A stretch of 64,000 nt of DNA, taken from Siderastrea siderea (Eukaryota; Cnidaria; Anthozoa; Scleractinia; Rhizangiidae). Below are positions 22,828 to 35,115 of this stretch, in pieces. Made by a program: the position numbers and the translations under genes. Each line of letters opens with the position of its first letter. Position 1 is the first letter of the stretch. The notes under the pieces were generated by a model, which did not search any database, was not told where the DNA came from, and saw nothing but the letters and a program-made list of their open reading frames with translations. The DNA lies in NCBI GenBank assembly GCA_964030785.1, contig OZ034968.1, forward strand, positions 59,668,899 through 59,732,898. The letters are read 5' to 3'.

Positions 22828-23346
22828 ACTGTCGAACCTCTCCTTACGAACACGTCTATAATACACGTACTGACACCTCTCTAATATTATGGACAGTTCA
22901 CTTGCTCCAAAAGAGAGCAAAATTAAGATCTATCTCAGTGATGCGGACAACCCCGTGATACTCATTCCTGATCCTGTACCTGCAGTTTGTTTGTGCTTTC
23001 TTTCAGCGTGTCTAATAAAAAATGCAGCTGGTGATTTTATTTTAATTTTGATTTAGGATCTGTTGGGAGTGAAAGTTGAAAGGTTAACCCAACAGTCGGA
23101 CACATGGTTTTCACATCCAATGTAATCTCTCGGGAAGGGGGGGGGGGGGCACTCTCTCTGAAGTGACCATGTGTGTGGCCATCTTAGGTATGACCGTATG
23201 TTGGAGCCCTAACTGAAAAGGAAATGGCCCGCAAGACTCTAAATACAGTATCTGACTGAGCTGACTAATTCAAAAAGGGAATTCATAAAGGCAGGCACTT
23301 TAGGGAAATGGTCGCTTAAGAAACTGGTCATTCAGAGAGGTTCAAC
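22828..23346. mobile_element. Possible pogo-type TIR element
   Basis: The left motif CTGTCGAACCTCTCC recurs inverted near 23328-23346 (GAGAGGTTCAACC). Similar TIRs flank the elements at 29118-29303 and 44040-44192. The ends are imperfect, so limits are approximate. Confidence 0.35.
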
Positions 23347-25859
23347 CGTCTTCTTACTTTATAGACCTTTACGGTGATTGTCAAAACTGCAATTGATTAT
23401 TATTATTCTTTTATCTTATAAACGCTGAAAAACAGCATACAAATTTAGTCGTACCTTCCTCAACAATTTCCTCTTGTCCACTAGCGAACTAAGGATACAA
23501 AAAACCAGGCGAAAAATGACACCATTAGAAGAGGACAAACATATTATGCCTGCACGGAACGGACATATGATCATAAATGACACTGATATGAATAGACTTG
23601 CAAGAAGTCTAAAAAAGACTTTGAGAAAGTCCACATTCAATGCAATAAAAGCGACAATAATTTACCTTGAAAAAATGTAAACATTGAAATATACTTCCTG
23701 ATGCATCGAAGACAATTGCGCAAGTCAGTGATGTGTTTGTTATTTTAGGTTTATCTTGAATCTTGCTCTCCGGGGGTTGTGTGTTTTGATTTCGGTTCAG
23801 TTATGCCACTCTGTTTTTCTTCTATCAACATCATTTTATAATGAAGAGTAGTTATCTCCGCAGTCAATTTCAACTAATTATGAGGCCACCCGAGGTGATT
23901 TCTCTCTGATCCCTTCGATTCGGAAGGAGCTACAGTAAAGGTCGTTGCGCAAGATACTGTGGTTATAGATTTTAAAAGAAGCGAGTTTAGAAGCCACTGA
24001 CGTTGGATGTCCGTTTAGGGTCAGTAAAATAAACAAGAAGGCTTTCAAATTAGGAATACAGTGTTTTTACAGGGAAATACAGAAGGATGTTTGGTATATT
24101 ATGAGAAATCTAACAAATCTAAAAATCTAAAACTTCTGGTGTGCAATATCCTAGGAATTCTGATATGCAGACTAAACGCGAATAGTCAGCCACTGTGATC
24201 CTACTGTAAAAGTACTGAGATGAATTCTTTTCATTTTTTTTCCGTTTAATTGATTTTTTTTCCGTCACATTAATCATTGTGGACGAATTTCGTAGGCGAC
24301 CCGGAAAATGAAAAATTTGCTAGAAAGCAGATATAGTTGATCAAGGTAATTTTACGTAACAACTCAAAAGCATCCAAAATCAAAGTATGAACGAAATTAT
24401 TAACAGGAATTCACATAGTTAAGCTATAAAACTGAATTCAAAATTGACGCTAATCCTGGTTTACTGAATAATATTTAATAAGGTGTCTAATTTTAGTGAA
24501 TGCAATGGTCACACTTTTCACTGTAATGGAGGCTTTCTTCAACAAACCTTCTCAGAGGTTGCATTTTGAGCCACACGAAAAAAGAAAAAAAACAACGAAG
24601 TTTAAAGTTCTATCATAAGTCTAGGACTTTTCTATGATGAAACAACTGAGAAGAAACCTTCGTAAAGAAAACAAAACATTACATGACGTATACGTACGTA
24701 CCTCGCGCAACAGGCATATTTTATGAGAAACACCAAATTGGATAAAACACATTTTCTTGTTATTATTGATTGGAAAGTTTGACGGAAGGAAAGCATAATC
24801 GATTTAAGACTCAAGGCAAACACATTTTAACAGCCGAAAAACTTTGTAAAGGAGATAAGGTTTGATGACCTTTATGTAGAACAACAGGGGCAAATTTAGC
24901 ACGCCAATTTGTACCGGAAAAGTAAACAAATCCATTTGAGAGCGAGGTGTCGAATTGATGTGTACCTCAAAATGCACAAAAGTTCATTTAAGTGTTAATG
25001 AAATTGCCAGATGGTCGATCGAATTCTCATTATTTAGAGTATAAACTGTACAGTTAACTTCGTAGTCAACTTATGTCTGGTTAAGATTCTGTATCGTTTG
25101 AGGTATCAACAGCAGAGAGTTCATGCGGTTGAACTCAATCAATTTCAACGTCCAATCGATTGATCTACAATCTGGAATAAATCGACGACACCCGCCAAAA
25201 GAGCCAAGTCAACTTGTCAGTGTCATCAGGATTCGCCAGGTGGTCCAAAGTTTTAAGTCTTTGGATGAAATCCTAGCGTGTGTCCGTTTCGATGAAAGCT
25301 TTTGAGTTGGACTTCGATGCGCTGCTGTTTGTTTTCTCCATATTTCGGAATTGAAGTTTTCAACTTTAAATTACAGTTCTTTCAGTGAGGAGTGGAAAGT
25401 TTCTATTGTTGGACGCAAGAGAAGCATTCCACTTTCCTTTTTACACGATAAACACAATCTTCTCATCACTCGCTGAAAGGTTCTAAGTCCTTTCTTTCCG
25501 AAAATGTATTCAGGCTGTTGTTGTTTGCAAACAGAAGCACAGAAAGTCATGCTAAACTATTTTACTCCTAAAACACCATTCTAGCCCCCAGGACTTACCT
25601 TCCTTCAGGCTGTCCTTCCGTTATGAGCAGTACATGGCAGTCGGGGAGATAGCAAAGCTTATTCACCCGTTGCGGTCCTTGAGATATTATCAGCTAAACG
25701 GGTCACCCGTTTGCTAAACAACCCAGTAAATGTTGCAAAAGAATGTTGTCCTTGTTTGCAGAAGAGACCGAGATTTGATCGTATGCAAATTTCGCTCAGA
25801 CTGTGACAACCTTGTGTACTGAAGAAACAAAACGCAAAACAATACAGTAACAACAATGA

Positions 25860-26035
25860 GTTCTTGTCTTTTCAAGGTGACAGAAGGTAAACTTACAGAC
25901 TTTTTGGCATGCCAAATTTCGTCTAAACGCAATGAACATAAACAATAACAGCAACTTGTAATAATTTGTGGGACAAAAACTGTCTTCTCCGTAGGAAAAC
26001 TTAGGGAGATGCGAATCGGTGCATTGCGAGAGTAC
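25860..26035. repeat. Direct duplication, copy 1 (about 170 bp)
   Basis: This segment starts GAGTTCTTGTCTTTTCAAGG and contains GCATGCCAAATTTCGTC. It is repeated at 26950-27120 in the same orientation with scattered substitutions and small indels. Confidence 0.75.
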
Positions 26036-26949
26036 TTTTTGGTGTCGGGAATCCTTTTGAAGAATACCGCGCATACAGATACCGCCGAGACATTTGACAA
26101 ACATCTTCCTTACGTTCCGAGTGTTTGCTCCGAGTGTTCCTTTATAAGAAAGAAGGATGAATTGAATATGCGCAGTCTAAAGGCCAAAGGGTTTGAGAGA
26201 GAGAATTAATCTTGGCCCGGCTTTTCTTTTGCTAATAGAGGGATTAATCAGTACTTTCTTGCAATAGAAATGTGAGATCAATGATTATTTGTTGTAACAC
26301 CTCATTAAATCCTCCTTATTAGCACCTAAACAATAAAAACCCTTGTTTTTCTCTCGCGCACTATATCGTACTGGGGCACAGGCCGCCCCAACTCTTGACT
26401 GCTACATTATTGAACCACTTATTGCTAAAGGCTCGATACCTAACAATAGGCGTAGATAAGCTATGACGGGGAGAGATCATTCCTGGCGTAGTCAATCGAA
26501 CCCCCGGGATCGAATGGAATCGAACAGACTTTTCAGCGAACTCAATCCACGCGACTGAGTTAATTGGTTTCGGAAATCGAACGCAATCGTACTCACAAAC
26601 AAAAGTTGGGAAAACTTCCGGTGAACTTTCCCGTCTAAAACTTTATTGAGTAATCCCCCATCCCCCCCCCCCCCCCCCCACCGCGACTGCAACTGATTAG
26701 CGTATAAGCCTCCCCTCAGTCTAATAACTGTTCCCCCTTGGGTGTCATTTAGTTCAGCACTCCCTTCCAATAAGCGCCTCTACGGGAACGAAGTTGGGTT
26801 GCGCCTTAGGTTTGGACAGTCGTACCTGCCTATATGGTACTCTGTCTCGTACGCGTTCTCCGATTGGCAAGTCATATCCTGCTTTCTGTGCGGGTAAAAG
26901 GGTGCAATTCCATTTCCATTTTGAAGTATCCTCCTGATACCAAATGTAG

Positions 26950-27120
26950 CAACACTGAGTTCTTGTCTTTCCAAGGTGACAGAAGGTAAACTTAAAGAAT
27001 TTTTTAGCATGCCAAACCTCGTCCAAATGCAATGAACATAAACAATAACAGCAACACGTAATAGTTCGTGGGACAGAATTTGTCTTCACCGTATAGGAAA
27101 ACTTAGGGGAGAGGCCAATT
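26950..27120. repeat. Direct duplication, copy 2 (about 170 bp)
   Basis: Second copy of the segment at 25860-26035, about 1.09 kb away. No coding frame is conserved between the copies. Confidence 0.75.
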
Positions 27121-28734
27121 GCACTGCGAGAGTCATAGACTTTCCTGGGAAAGGAAATTGGAGGTGGACGTGTTTACCTTAATCTGCGGCTTAGAATAAG
27201 AATAAGAGAGGAGAGAGATTTAAAGGTGACAAAAAATCAAAATTTGCTTTAGAAAAAATTTAAAATAGGCGGACAACAAAACTGTCTGCTGTCAACCCAT
27301 CGTTTCCTTACGCGGTGACGATCTGTTAATGCAGAAAATTTCCCTTTCTTTTAGTTCATTTTGTAAATCACGCCATTACATGTATTTCAACTACTATACT
27401 GATTCAACTTCATTGTTTTAACCGTTGTTTTAAGAAGTTCTGTTACTCTATAACTACCTCTTTTCTTAGGCGAAAATGAACAGTAGACTGAGGGACGAAT
27501 CCTCAGTAAATCGAGCTTAGATGGTTGCTCATGAGAGTTCCAAGACATTCTAAACTGTACAATATTTGACCGATTCAAACGGGATTTCATAATAGTCGTG
27601 TACTCCGAGGTTCTATATATTAGCTAAATACAGTGTATGACTAAGAACTGTTTCAAACCAACGGAATATTACAAAGATGATCCATTACTCGGAAACTACA
27701 AATGCAGTCTGGCTGAAATTTGATTTCACAAAGACGATCCTTTTTAAGATATTCTCAATAAAGTGTGACTAAGAACTGATTCAATTGGACTTCTTGAAGA
27801 CGATTCCGCCTTACGCCGTAAGAGCTAGTTTACTGGGAACATATTCATAAAGATGGGCGCTCAAGCGAGCTGTAAATACACCTGAAATTCCCTGTTTGAC
27901 TGAGAAGCAATTGAAACAAGATTTCATAAAGCTGGGTATCGATGTAACTGTGATTAGAGAAGTATTTGCAGTTTCAGTTCCGGCGCTGAAACGCTACCAG
28001 GAAATTACCTCACATAAAGAAGAAACCTTACCTGTAGCAGTGGATATGAAAGTTTTGTCGATAACTAGTTAAAGCGAACAAATTAGCACCATTCTGAGTT
28101 GTTCAGCAGTAGCCTAAAGATCCTGAGAACAATGGATTAGATTGCGTGTTTCGGGTTATTTCCTTACAATGGACGAATATATGAAACATTTTCGTGCCCA
28201 CTGTAAAACAAACAAGACCTTTTAAACAGGACTCGAAATGAATCCAGATGCTCAAACAAGTAGCTCTGCTTATCAATGTACGACACCAAGACAACTGTCA
28301 AATATGTCTAATCTGTTTTGTCCATACTTTAATCGGCTGTCGTGTGCACAATGGTGTTTGATTAAACGGCAAGTCTGTACAGGATAATGAATAAAACCGA
28401 GAATCTGCTTTCGTGATTTCGTCGTTTCCTCGTTCCCAACAACGTAACCTTCCTGTCGATAAATTAAACAAGTGAATTCATTTGTTAGTAGCCGCAGACG
28501 CGGGTCACAAGGAAACACTCACGAAGACTGATGGGAAAAAGAAAAGTGGAGAGATTCATCTTTTTCTCCCACCCATAATTTTCCTCATCTTACGAGTCAG
28601 CAATGAAAAGGCCAGAACAATTCAGACTACCGTTAAACTGAGAAGGTACTTGCTCATTCTCATTCTCGAGATAAGATTGGCAGATTCTCTGACTAGCTCC
28701 TCGAGTGATACAGCTACACTAGTACCCTGGTAAC

Positions 28735-28915
28735 TCGAACTCGGATAACTCAAACTCCCCCGTTAGCTCGAACTAATTTCTATTTCTCTTGGATTTGACC
28801 CCACTTTTCAGTCATTTTCACTCGGTTAACTCGAAATCGGTAACTCGAATTCCCCGCTAGCTCGAAATAAATTTCGTTTCCCTCGATCAAAATTTACCCC
28901 GATAACTCGAATTAT
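28735..28915 (-). mobile_element. Fragment of the pogo-like element (right end, reversed)
   Basis: On the minus strand this matches 8935-9330 of the pogo-like element but lacks the 174-bp foldback. The sequence runs straight through a single GAGTTATCC, so it serves as the empty site for that insertion. Confidence 0.8.
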
Positions 28916-29117
28916 GGTTCTTGCAACTCACCATTGATGCCCATTGAAATATCGCGTGTGAGGACAAAATATCCCGTCTGAGGACAACACAAACAGACTG
29001 CTATCAGCAATGGACAAACTTCACCAGTTTAATCTGTTAAAGGGTTAGACTACCGCAAGAAGACACTTCTCCTGAAATCCTTGAGGTACAATGTACAACG
29101 CATAATGAGGCAAAAGG

Positions 29118-29303
29118 TCAAACCTCTTCTAACGGACACTATAAGAAAACGGACACCTCAATAACAATAACAATTCAGCCTCTATTACGGACGGCATTCA
29201 ACGCTCCAGATAGAAGGTAACATTCACTGTTAAGAAACTCCACCTACACCTCCTATAATACGAAGATCCAGTTCCTCTTCAGTGTTTGTATTAGAGAGGT
29301 TCG
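29118..29303. mobile_element. Small TIR element, pogo-type ends
   Basis: GGTCAAACCTCTTCTAACGG at the left end is mirrored by AGAGAGGTTCGACC at the right end. It is about 185 bp, non-coding, and related in its ends to 44040-44192. Confidence 0.45.
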
Positions 29304-30040
29304 ACCGAACATATTAGACCGTTTTAATGTCTTATTTCACTTTAAGTGACAAAGAGAGAAGTGTTCACAAAGGCCTCTCGCAAAAAAAATTGATTCACAA
29401 AGTTTTTTGGTTGACTACTCGTCAGTTCTATTGCAGTATTGTACCGCAGTGGGGCTCTTAAGCAAACTTGTTTTAGCACTCTTGTAAAAAGGAAAAGCCA
29501 GGAAAACACACAATAGTAACGTACTTTTCACCATACGAAGACAACATAAACTTCTTGACTTGTCCAAAAGAAAACAGATAATGTGTTTTCGCAAGAATAT
29601 GGATGTTCTCCGAAACCAAGAGAGAGAAACATCATGCGACGCAATAAGAGAAATCATCCGCCAAGTTTCCTGCGTGTTGTGACCTACGCATGCCACTTTT
29701 AGTAGGAACCATGTCCCTTTTTCCCAAGGATCGTTCAGCAAGATCAAAAATGAGGTCACAAAGGGACTGGCCGTTACCACAGCACAGTATCACCCAGCCC
29801 CAATACTATTACAGTACTAAATTTCTCCCACACGAATACAGCATTATAGTATAAATCTACTAACGTTCTATCATAAATGCTGCAATCTGATTGGCTACCC
29901 TACTCGCTATCTATTCTGTGATAGATAGTGAGTAGCGAAAAGGTGAGTGGCAGGCACAGTCTTATACTTCAAAATAACAGCGCAATGATGTAAAACTTTT
30001 CACTTTAGTGGAATATTAATCGAGATTTATACTAAAACGA

Positions 30041-30136
30041 TTAGATTATTCGCTCTCGATTTCTATGCGTGATAGTTGATTTGGCCTTCGGCCTCATCAA
30101 CTATCACGCGATAGAAATCTCGAGCTCATAATCTAA
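30041..30136. repeat. Long hairpin with GGCCTTCGGCC loop
   Basis: TTAGATTAT, CTCGATTTCTATGCGTGATA and GTTGAT on the left pair with their complements on the right around GGCCTTCGGCC. The stem is about 40 bp with few mismatches. A smaller hairpin (CTACTCGCTATCTAT with its complement) lies just upstream at about 29900-29935. Confidence 0.75.
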
Positions 30137-30170
30137 TTGTTAAATAGAGCCCCTTCTACGCTTATATTAA

Positions 30171-30382
30171 CCCTTTCACTCCCAAGAGTGCCTCGAATCA
30201 AAATTCAAGAGAAATCTCAACTTTCATTTTCAAAAAAAAAAAAAAAAAAAATACAAATAGTACCATGTGAAAGTACTGCTGAAGAGGTTTCATTTGAATG
30301 GTCACACCACAGGGTTTTGTCCACAGACTCTAAAGTTAGAATCACCTTAACGTCTCCATAATTGACTATGGGAGTGAAAGGG
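30171..30382. mobile_element. 212-bp TTAA MITE (piggyBac-like)
   Basis: CCCTTTCACTCCCA and its exact inverse TGGGAGTGAAAGGG form the ends. Both are directly flanked by TTAA (30167-30170 and 30383-30386). An A-run lies inside. Confidence 0.85.
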
Positions 30383-30451
30383 TTAACAATATGAAATTCC
30401 CCAAAAGAAACCTCTATTTTGTACTCTAATTGTTCAGAAGTGTACCTATTA

Positions 30452-30628
30452 CAGTAGAATCCCGATTTCTCGAACCTTCGGTTTTTCGAAACTCCCGATA
30501 ATTAGAACCAAAACTGATTTCCCCTCACCAGTCAAACACTGTAATTTTACCCCCGATTTTTCGTACCCCTCGATAACTCGAACCAATTTGCTTTTCCTCA
30601 GGAGGTTCGAAAAATCGGGATTCCACTG
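30452..30628. mobile_element. 177-bp pogo/Tigger-like MITE with TA duplication
   Basis: The ends are CAGTAGAATCCCGATTTCTC and its near-perfect inverse (GAGAAATCGGGATTC-type, ending CCACTG), flanked by TA on both sides. The interior carries 'CTCGAACC' motifs. It probably belongs to the same superfamily as the element at 6612-9343. Confidence 0.85.
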
Positions 30629-30895
30629 TATTAACTTCTGCAATTAATAGTTCGCCTAAAGCGTATGGCCAGTTAAATGGCTGTCTTACTATACCGCGCA
30701 TCAGTCACCGTCTTTCTTATAGCAGAAAACGTTCGTCAGGTGCGAGACGTCTGCGAACGTGTCTCATGCACTTTGCAGGGCCAAATACACGCACTGCGAC
30801 CAAGAGAGTCAACACAAGATAGCGTCTCTTTTCCAAGTCCTACACGCCGTTTGTTCGACGAAATTCTCCAAAATAAAACACTGTTTTGTGGCAGT

Positions 30896-31300
30896 CTACA
30901 CCAGTTTTGTCGTACACTGTTCGTCGGATGCCTCACTGTGCTGCGGCGACTTGGCAGACCTGATCGCCAGGTTCATAGACTTAAAATCAACACGGGTCTG
31001 CAGAGTCTTCTGGGAAGAACGATTCACGTCAAAGTAGCTATTGTTGATTTTCCGACAAACCAGGTGCAGTAGAATCCTCTTAAATGCGTGGTTAAACCGG
31101 CGATTTCTGACGGAGTAGATTATGGGGTTTAGGGCAGAGTTGCCATAATGAAGCACTTTTACTGACATGAGAACGCGCATGTCCCACACGAATGAGCACG
31201 TGGCGCACCACTTAAAGATCAATATCGTCAGGAAGAATGGAAGCCAACAAATAACGAAAACGCCAGTTACCATAGCCACGGTATAAGCGACATGGAGGTC
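30896..31300 (-). CDS. GPCR-2, last exon: TM6, TM7 and tail
   Basis: The exon is entered after ccttcgttccgtag in phase 0 (DLHVAYTVAM..) and runs to a stop; residues 205-338. TM6 has CWLP (222-225). TM7 has NSALNPIIY (NPIIY at 262-266), followed by RNRRFNHAFKRIL. The tail is about 60 aa, far shorter than in GPCR-1. The position and phase of the intron before it match GPCR-1 exactly. Confidence 0.9.
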   Translation of the reverse strand, partial: DLHVAYTVAMVTGVFVICWLPFFLTILIFKWCATCSFVWDMRVLMSVKVLHYGNSALNPIIYSVRNRRFNHAFKRILLHLVCRKINNSYFDVNRSSQKTLQTRVDFKSMNLAIRSAKSPQHSEASDEQCTTKLV

Positions 31301-32935
31301 CTACGGAACGAAGGAAAAAGGGAGATTGTCGGGAGTACGTATTAAACCAGGGAGGTGAATCAGGTGCTTTTGATGACTGAAAGAAATGAAATCTTGACTG
31401 TTAGAGCAGTGGTTTAGTGCGGTGATTCAAACCTGCTATCTACTAACTAACTTTGCTTCATATTGTCTTTCTCTACAGAAATGTAAAAATTAAGGGCATC
31501 CCAGGAGAAAATTCCAGCAAAATACAATGCCGTTCTCCGTGCAGATCTTTGTGAGACTTTTGTTAGGGGCATTTGTGTAAACTGAGTTCAGTTCATCTGG
31601 TCAAATTCTATAGCCAAATATTTACGTCGTACAGAATTTTCACGGAACGGAGTCTTATCCCCTGAATAGTATCTTTCTTTCTTTCTTTTTTTTTTTTTGG
31701 ATTTTCATAAAATCCTAGTTGGCACTTATTATGCACTCTTAACCACATTTAATTTTTGTCCCTCCGAAAACAAAAGTAATTACTTTTCCCACAAAGCGAA
31801 AGATTAAGGCGACACTTCACGAAAGCAAACTCTAGGTTTTCATCACAATTAAACCAGAGAAATTAGACTAACGTTTTCCGGACAGATATTACAACGAAAC
31901 GAATCGTTGGTTGGGGTATCTTTCCATCTCGGTGACAAAGCAATACTTTGTACTTATAGCAGTACGATGCTACAGAAACCGAGCGTTTCGTGTCCGTTTT
32001 AGTTTGGTTTAGGTTGTAGAACTCAACAGAAAAACACTGTGGACGAGGCACATAGTTTAAGTAGCAACCAACTAGAAAAAGAGTACATCACTCGTGGCAT
32101 AAAGGTGCAGGTATTGACATCAGAAGGAGCACGCAATAACGTCACGTAGGAGGTTATTGCGTGACAACAAAATTACAGCATTGCATTACAGCGGATTTAT
32201 AGGCTCCAACCGTATAGGCCGCCTGTGAACTTAGTGTAAGTCAACCTAAAAATGCTTTAAAAAATTCTGGGTTACTTCAGTTGTTTAACATTTCACAAAC
32301 AAGGAACTATAAATATTTCCCATAAAGGCGTTTTAACACCTTTTAAGTTCCTCATCAAGCAGAAAGAATTCGTGTTTCTTTCTCTATTGGGCTTAGACTA
32401 CAAAACAGCACGTATTTTAGCGCGAGTTCGTTGATCGAAACGCAGCGGCCCGAAAAAGGAATGAAACGAGCTTTATAGTAATCAGTAGAGAGATTGGGAG
32501 GAGATGCTAAAGGCAGGCGTGCAGACAGAGCTAAAAAACGCTCAAATTGGTCAGTGGTGCTAGGCGCGGGCTTTTTAAAATGGCAGTCATTTCCAGTGGG
32601 TCTTACAATAAGAAAAGAAGAGCAAAAGGTGAAGCTCGGAGGTCGATGGTAAAGATTTTTCTTGGCGTTTTTAGGTGGGTTAATTTATTTTCTTTCTAAA
32701 TTTAGTTAGAAACAGTTTTCATTTGGCAAGACCGGGTAAAATTGTTTCATTCTCAAGTGCAAAGACCCTGTAACGAGTTCTTACGATTGCGTAAGAAACA
32801 TACGCATTGCGGTATTCAGCGATGCCTTGCGCGAGAGCCTGTCGGCGCTTCGCGTCTCAAGTTGCGTGTTACGCATAATTACTCGTATCGATATCGGGTC
32901 TCGAGAGAACATCAAAGCAAATCATCATTAATTAC

Positions 32936-33144
32936 CTTTTTCAAAGTGCGCCTCCTGTGTTCTTTTAGACTCTTCCTGGCAGTAAAGAAGATGGCGATAT
33001 ACGCAGCAATTATAACCACCAAAGGAATCACGAAGAACGCAAATGTGTTAAATATGGCGACATCTTTCCAGCCGGTGATCTTCTTCAGCAGGGCGGTAAA
33101 AATGGCGAGCAACCAGGACAACGCAATACCAGCAAAGATTGTTA
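32936..33144 (-). CDS. GPCR-2, exon 3: TM4 and TM5
   Basis: A gctatttccttaacag acceptor (phase 1) and an AAG|GTAATT donor (phase 0) bound 209 nt encoding residues 136-204. TM4 has W145 (4.50); TM5 has P175 (5.50) and Y183 (5.58). The loop between them (LLKKITGWKDV) has no cysteine. The third intracellular loop (RKSLKEHRRRTLKK) is short and basic. Both intron phases equal those of the middle exon of GPCR-1. Confidence 0.88.
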
Positions 33145-33898
33145 CTGTTAAGGAAATAGCGAAATCATTGAAGAATTTTAAATACGTCATTCGAAAATGA
33201 TACAAACTTAGACAAAGTGAGCGAATGGTGTGGGGAGTTACACAGGCTTTGAATCTTTTGAAGAGGGCGGCTTAGCTTCCCCTCCCACCCACAAAGCATC
33301 AAAACTCTGTTGATAACCACGGCTACAAGCCCTTAAATATTCTGACTTCAGTAGTTTAGCCATTGTAACTTCAGCACCGCATAACAAACATTGAAAAAAG
33401 TTAAGAGTGCTGGCGTCATTTTAATTTTCAGTCAAGTGTCGTAAGACCAAAACCAAAAACTCAACGCAAATCCACGTACATGGTATCAAGCCCGTGAAAC
33501 GCATGCAAGCAAATCACGATTGGTTTTGGTTTTACTTTTAACTGATCGAGAAAGCGGCGCGAGCATTTTTAACCAATCACAGCTTAGTAAAGTGCAACCA
33601 AGTAAGGCGTGACCTGATTTCGACATTCAAATCAAAACCACTCTATCTATAAGAAAATTGCGCTAGCACTCACGCGCTCCCAGCTGACGACCAAGAACAT
33701 AACAAAAGTGGTCACGTGAATTTGTCATCATAGGGATACCTGTCGTTACTTAGGAACTCAAATGAACCAAAATGTGAGGGCACGTTTCCGACAAAAGTCA
33801 AGTGCCTTATTGCAGGAAATGTTTTAATTTCAACATAAACAAAAAAGGGGACAGAAATCTGAAAACGCGCAAAACGTTTTTCATCAGTAATTTTAATC

Positions 33899-34078
33899 CA
33901 ATCTCTGACCGACTGACTGAATGACTGACTGACCGATAGACCGACGGACCAACCGACCGGCCGACCGACCGACTGACTGACTGACTGACTGGCTGATAGA
34001 CCGACTGACTGACTGGCTGGCTGACTGACCAATTGATTGATTGATTGATTGATTGATTCGTTGATTGATTGATCGTTT
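33899..34078. repeat. (GACT)n/(GATT)n microsatellite in GPCR-2 intron
   Basis: Irregular GACT/GACC repeats followed by perfect GATT repeats. The tract ends about 28 bp downstream of the donor of the TM2-3 exon (34106). Confidence 0.9.
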
Positions 34079-34105
34079 TCCTTGATTGATGAAAGCTTTA
34101 CTTAC

Positions 34106-34390
34106 CTTTACTTAACTTTCTGTGCTTAAGAGGTGCCACTATGGCATAACAGCGCTCCACACTGATACAAGTCAAATGCATGATAGAGGACACACCTGAC
34201 AGAATGTCACCCAGCTGATAATACTGATAAAGAGGATTCATGAAGTCCAGGCTGAGAATAAAGTAGATCCACAGAGGAACAGAAAATAACCCCACCAGAA
34301 GATCGGCCACAGCCAAAGAAAATATAAAGTAGTTAGTTTTGGTTTTGAGTTTGGGTGTTGTAAGGAAGGCGATGATCACCAACAAGTTCC
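34106..34390 (-). CDS. GPCR-2, exon 2: end of TM1, TM2, TM3
   Basis: A gattctttcctctttag acceptor splits a Gly codon just before N41 (1.50). The exon runs through TM2 (LAVAD with D69, 2.50) and TM3 (D101, 3.32) to ERC (118-120) and ICL2 (PLKHRKLSK). It ends at a perfect G|GTAAGT donor, phase 1. Residue 3.25 is Y94 and not Cys, as in GPCR-1. GPCR-1 has no intron at the TM1 site. Confidence 0.9.
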
Positions 34391-34724
34391 CTAAAGAGGA
34401 AAGAATCATGCTTTCATTTGTCTTGCAGTGCACATGACGTTTGTGTATTATAGACCCTCTAGAGACCTCAACGCAAGGTGCATAATTCCGTGCAATTTCT
34501 AAATTCCACCTTGAGATTGTTTCACGTAATGTTGTGCGCGACCACTCCAATGTACATTACAGTAGAATCCCACATTTTAGAAGGTAGTGGATTAAGAACC
34601 TGAAGGCTAAAATTTTTCACCTACCCCCTCAACAAAAAAGAACTTGTTGTAGCCTAAATTGTTAAAAACTAAAACAGGTTCGCATGCGGAAACACGAAGG
34701 ATCTATCGTGGGTTAAATCCCGGG

Positions 34725-35115
34725 GGGAGGGGGCACTGAAGGGAAGTTTGGGTGGGGTTGTGCCACCGAGACCTTCAAACCCTGATCCTCTTTAAGACAA
34801 AATCCGTTCATTTTGCTACCCTGTTTAAGACAAAAGACCTTTTTGTTCGAATTTGTGACCAGAAAGAAATTATTTCAGATAGTATATTTTTAATAAATGA
34901 CATCATAGACTAAGATTTTTTAAAATATTGTTGGTACCACACATGCAGACCGCGCACCGCCAACGTTCACACTCTGTTCAAGGCTTCTGGTTCAGAATGA
35001 CACCCTGTTCAAGACGCTAAATAGTGCAATTGCATGCCCTGTTTAAGACGCAAGACCCTGAAAACCATACCCTGTTGAGCGGCACATACCCGTTTAGGCC
35101 ACCACCGGGCTTAAA
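34725..35115 (-). repeat. 'AGGGTATGGTTTT' family repeat, copy 2 (reversed)
   Basis: Read on the minus strand it has GGGTATGTGCCGCTCAACAG, then GGGTATGGTTTTCAGGGTC, then CTTAAACAGGG units. A CCCGGGGGG-type end lies at 34718-34730. It sits in GPCR-2 intron 1. Confidence 0.6.

Larger units (their letters stand above)
18105..30170. other. 12 kb between the two GPCR genes: no gene supported
   Basis: ORFs here are short, mostly under 130 codons, and none shows a recognisable motif or a coherent exon chain. It contains an (ATG)n tract, a 170-bp direct duplication (25860-26035 and 26950-27120), a poly-C run at 26655-26679, a pogo-like fragment, small TIR elements and hairpins. A 5' UTR exon of GPCR-1 may be hidden here. 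Confidence 0.5.

Noticed and set aside
26754..27089. Cys-rich ORF sharing sequence with the one at 25714-26104
   Set aside because: The similarity is explained by a 170-bp DNA duplication; frames shift between copies and no splice partners were found.
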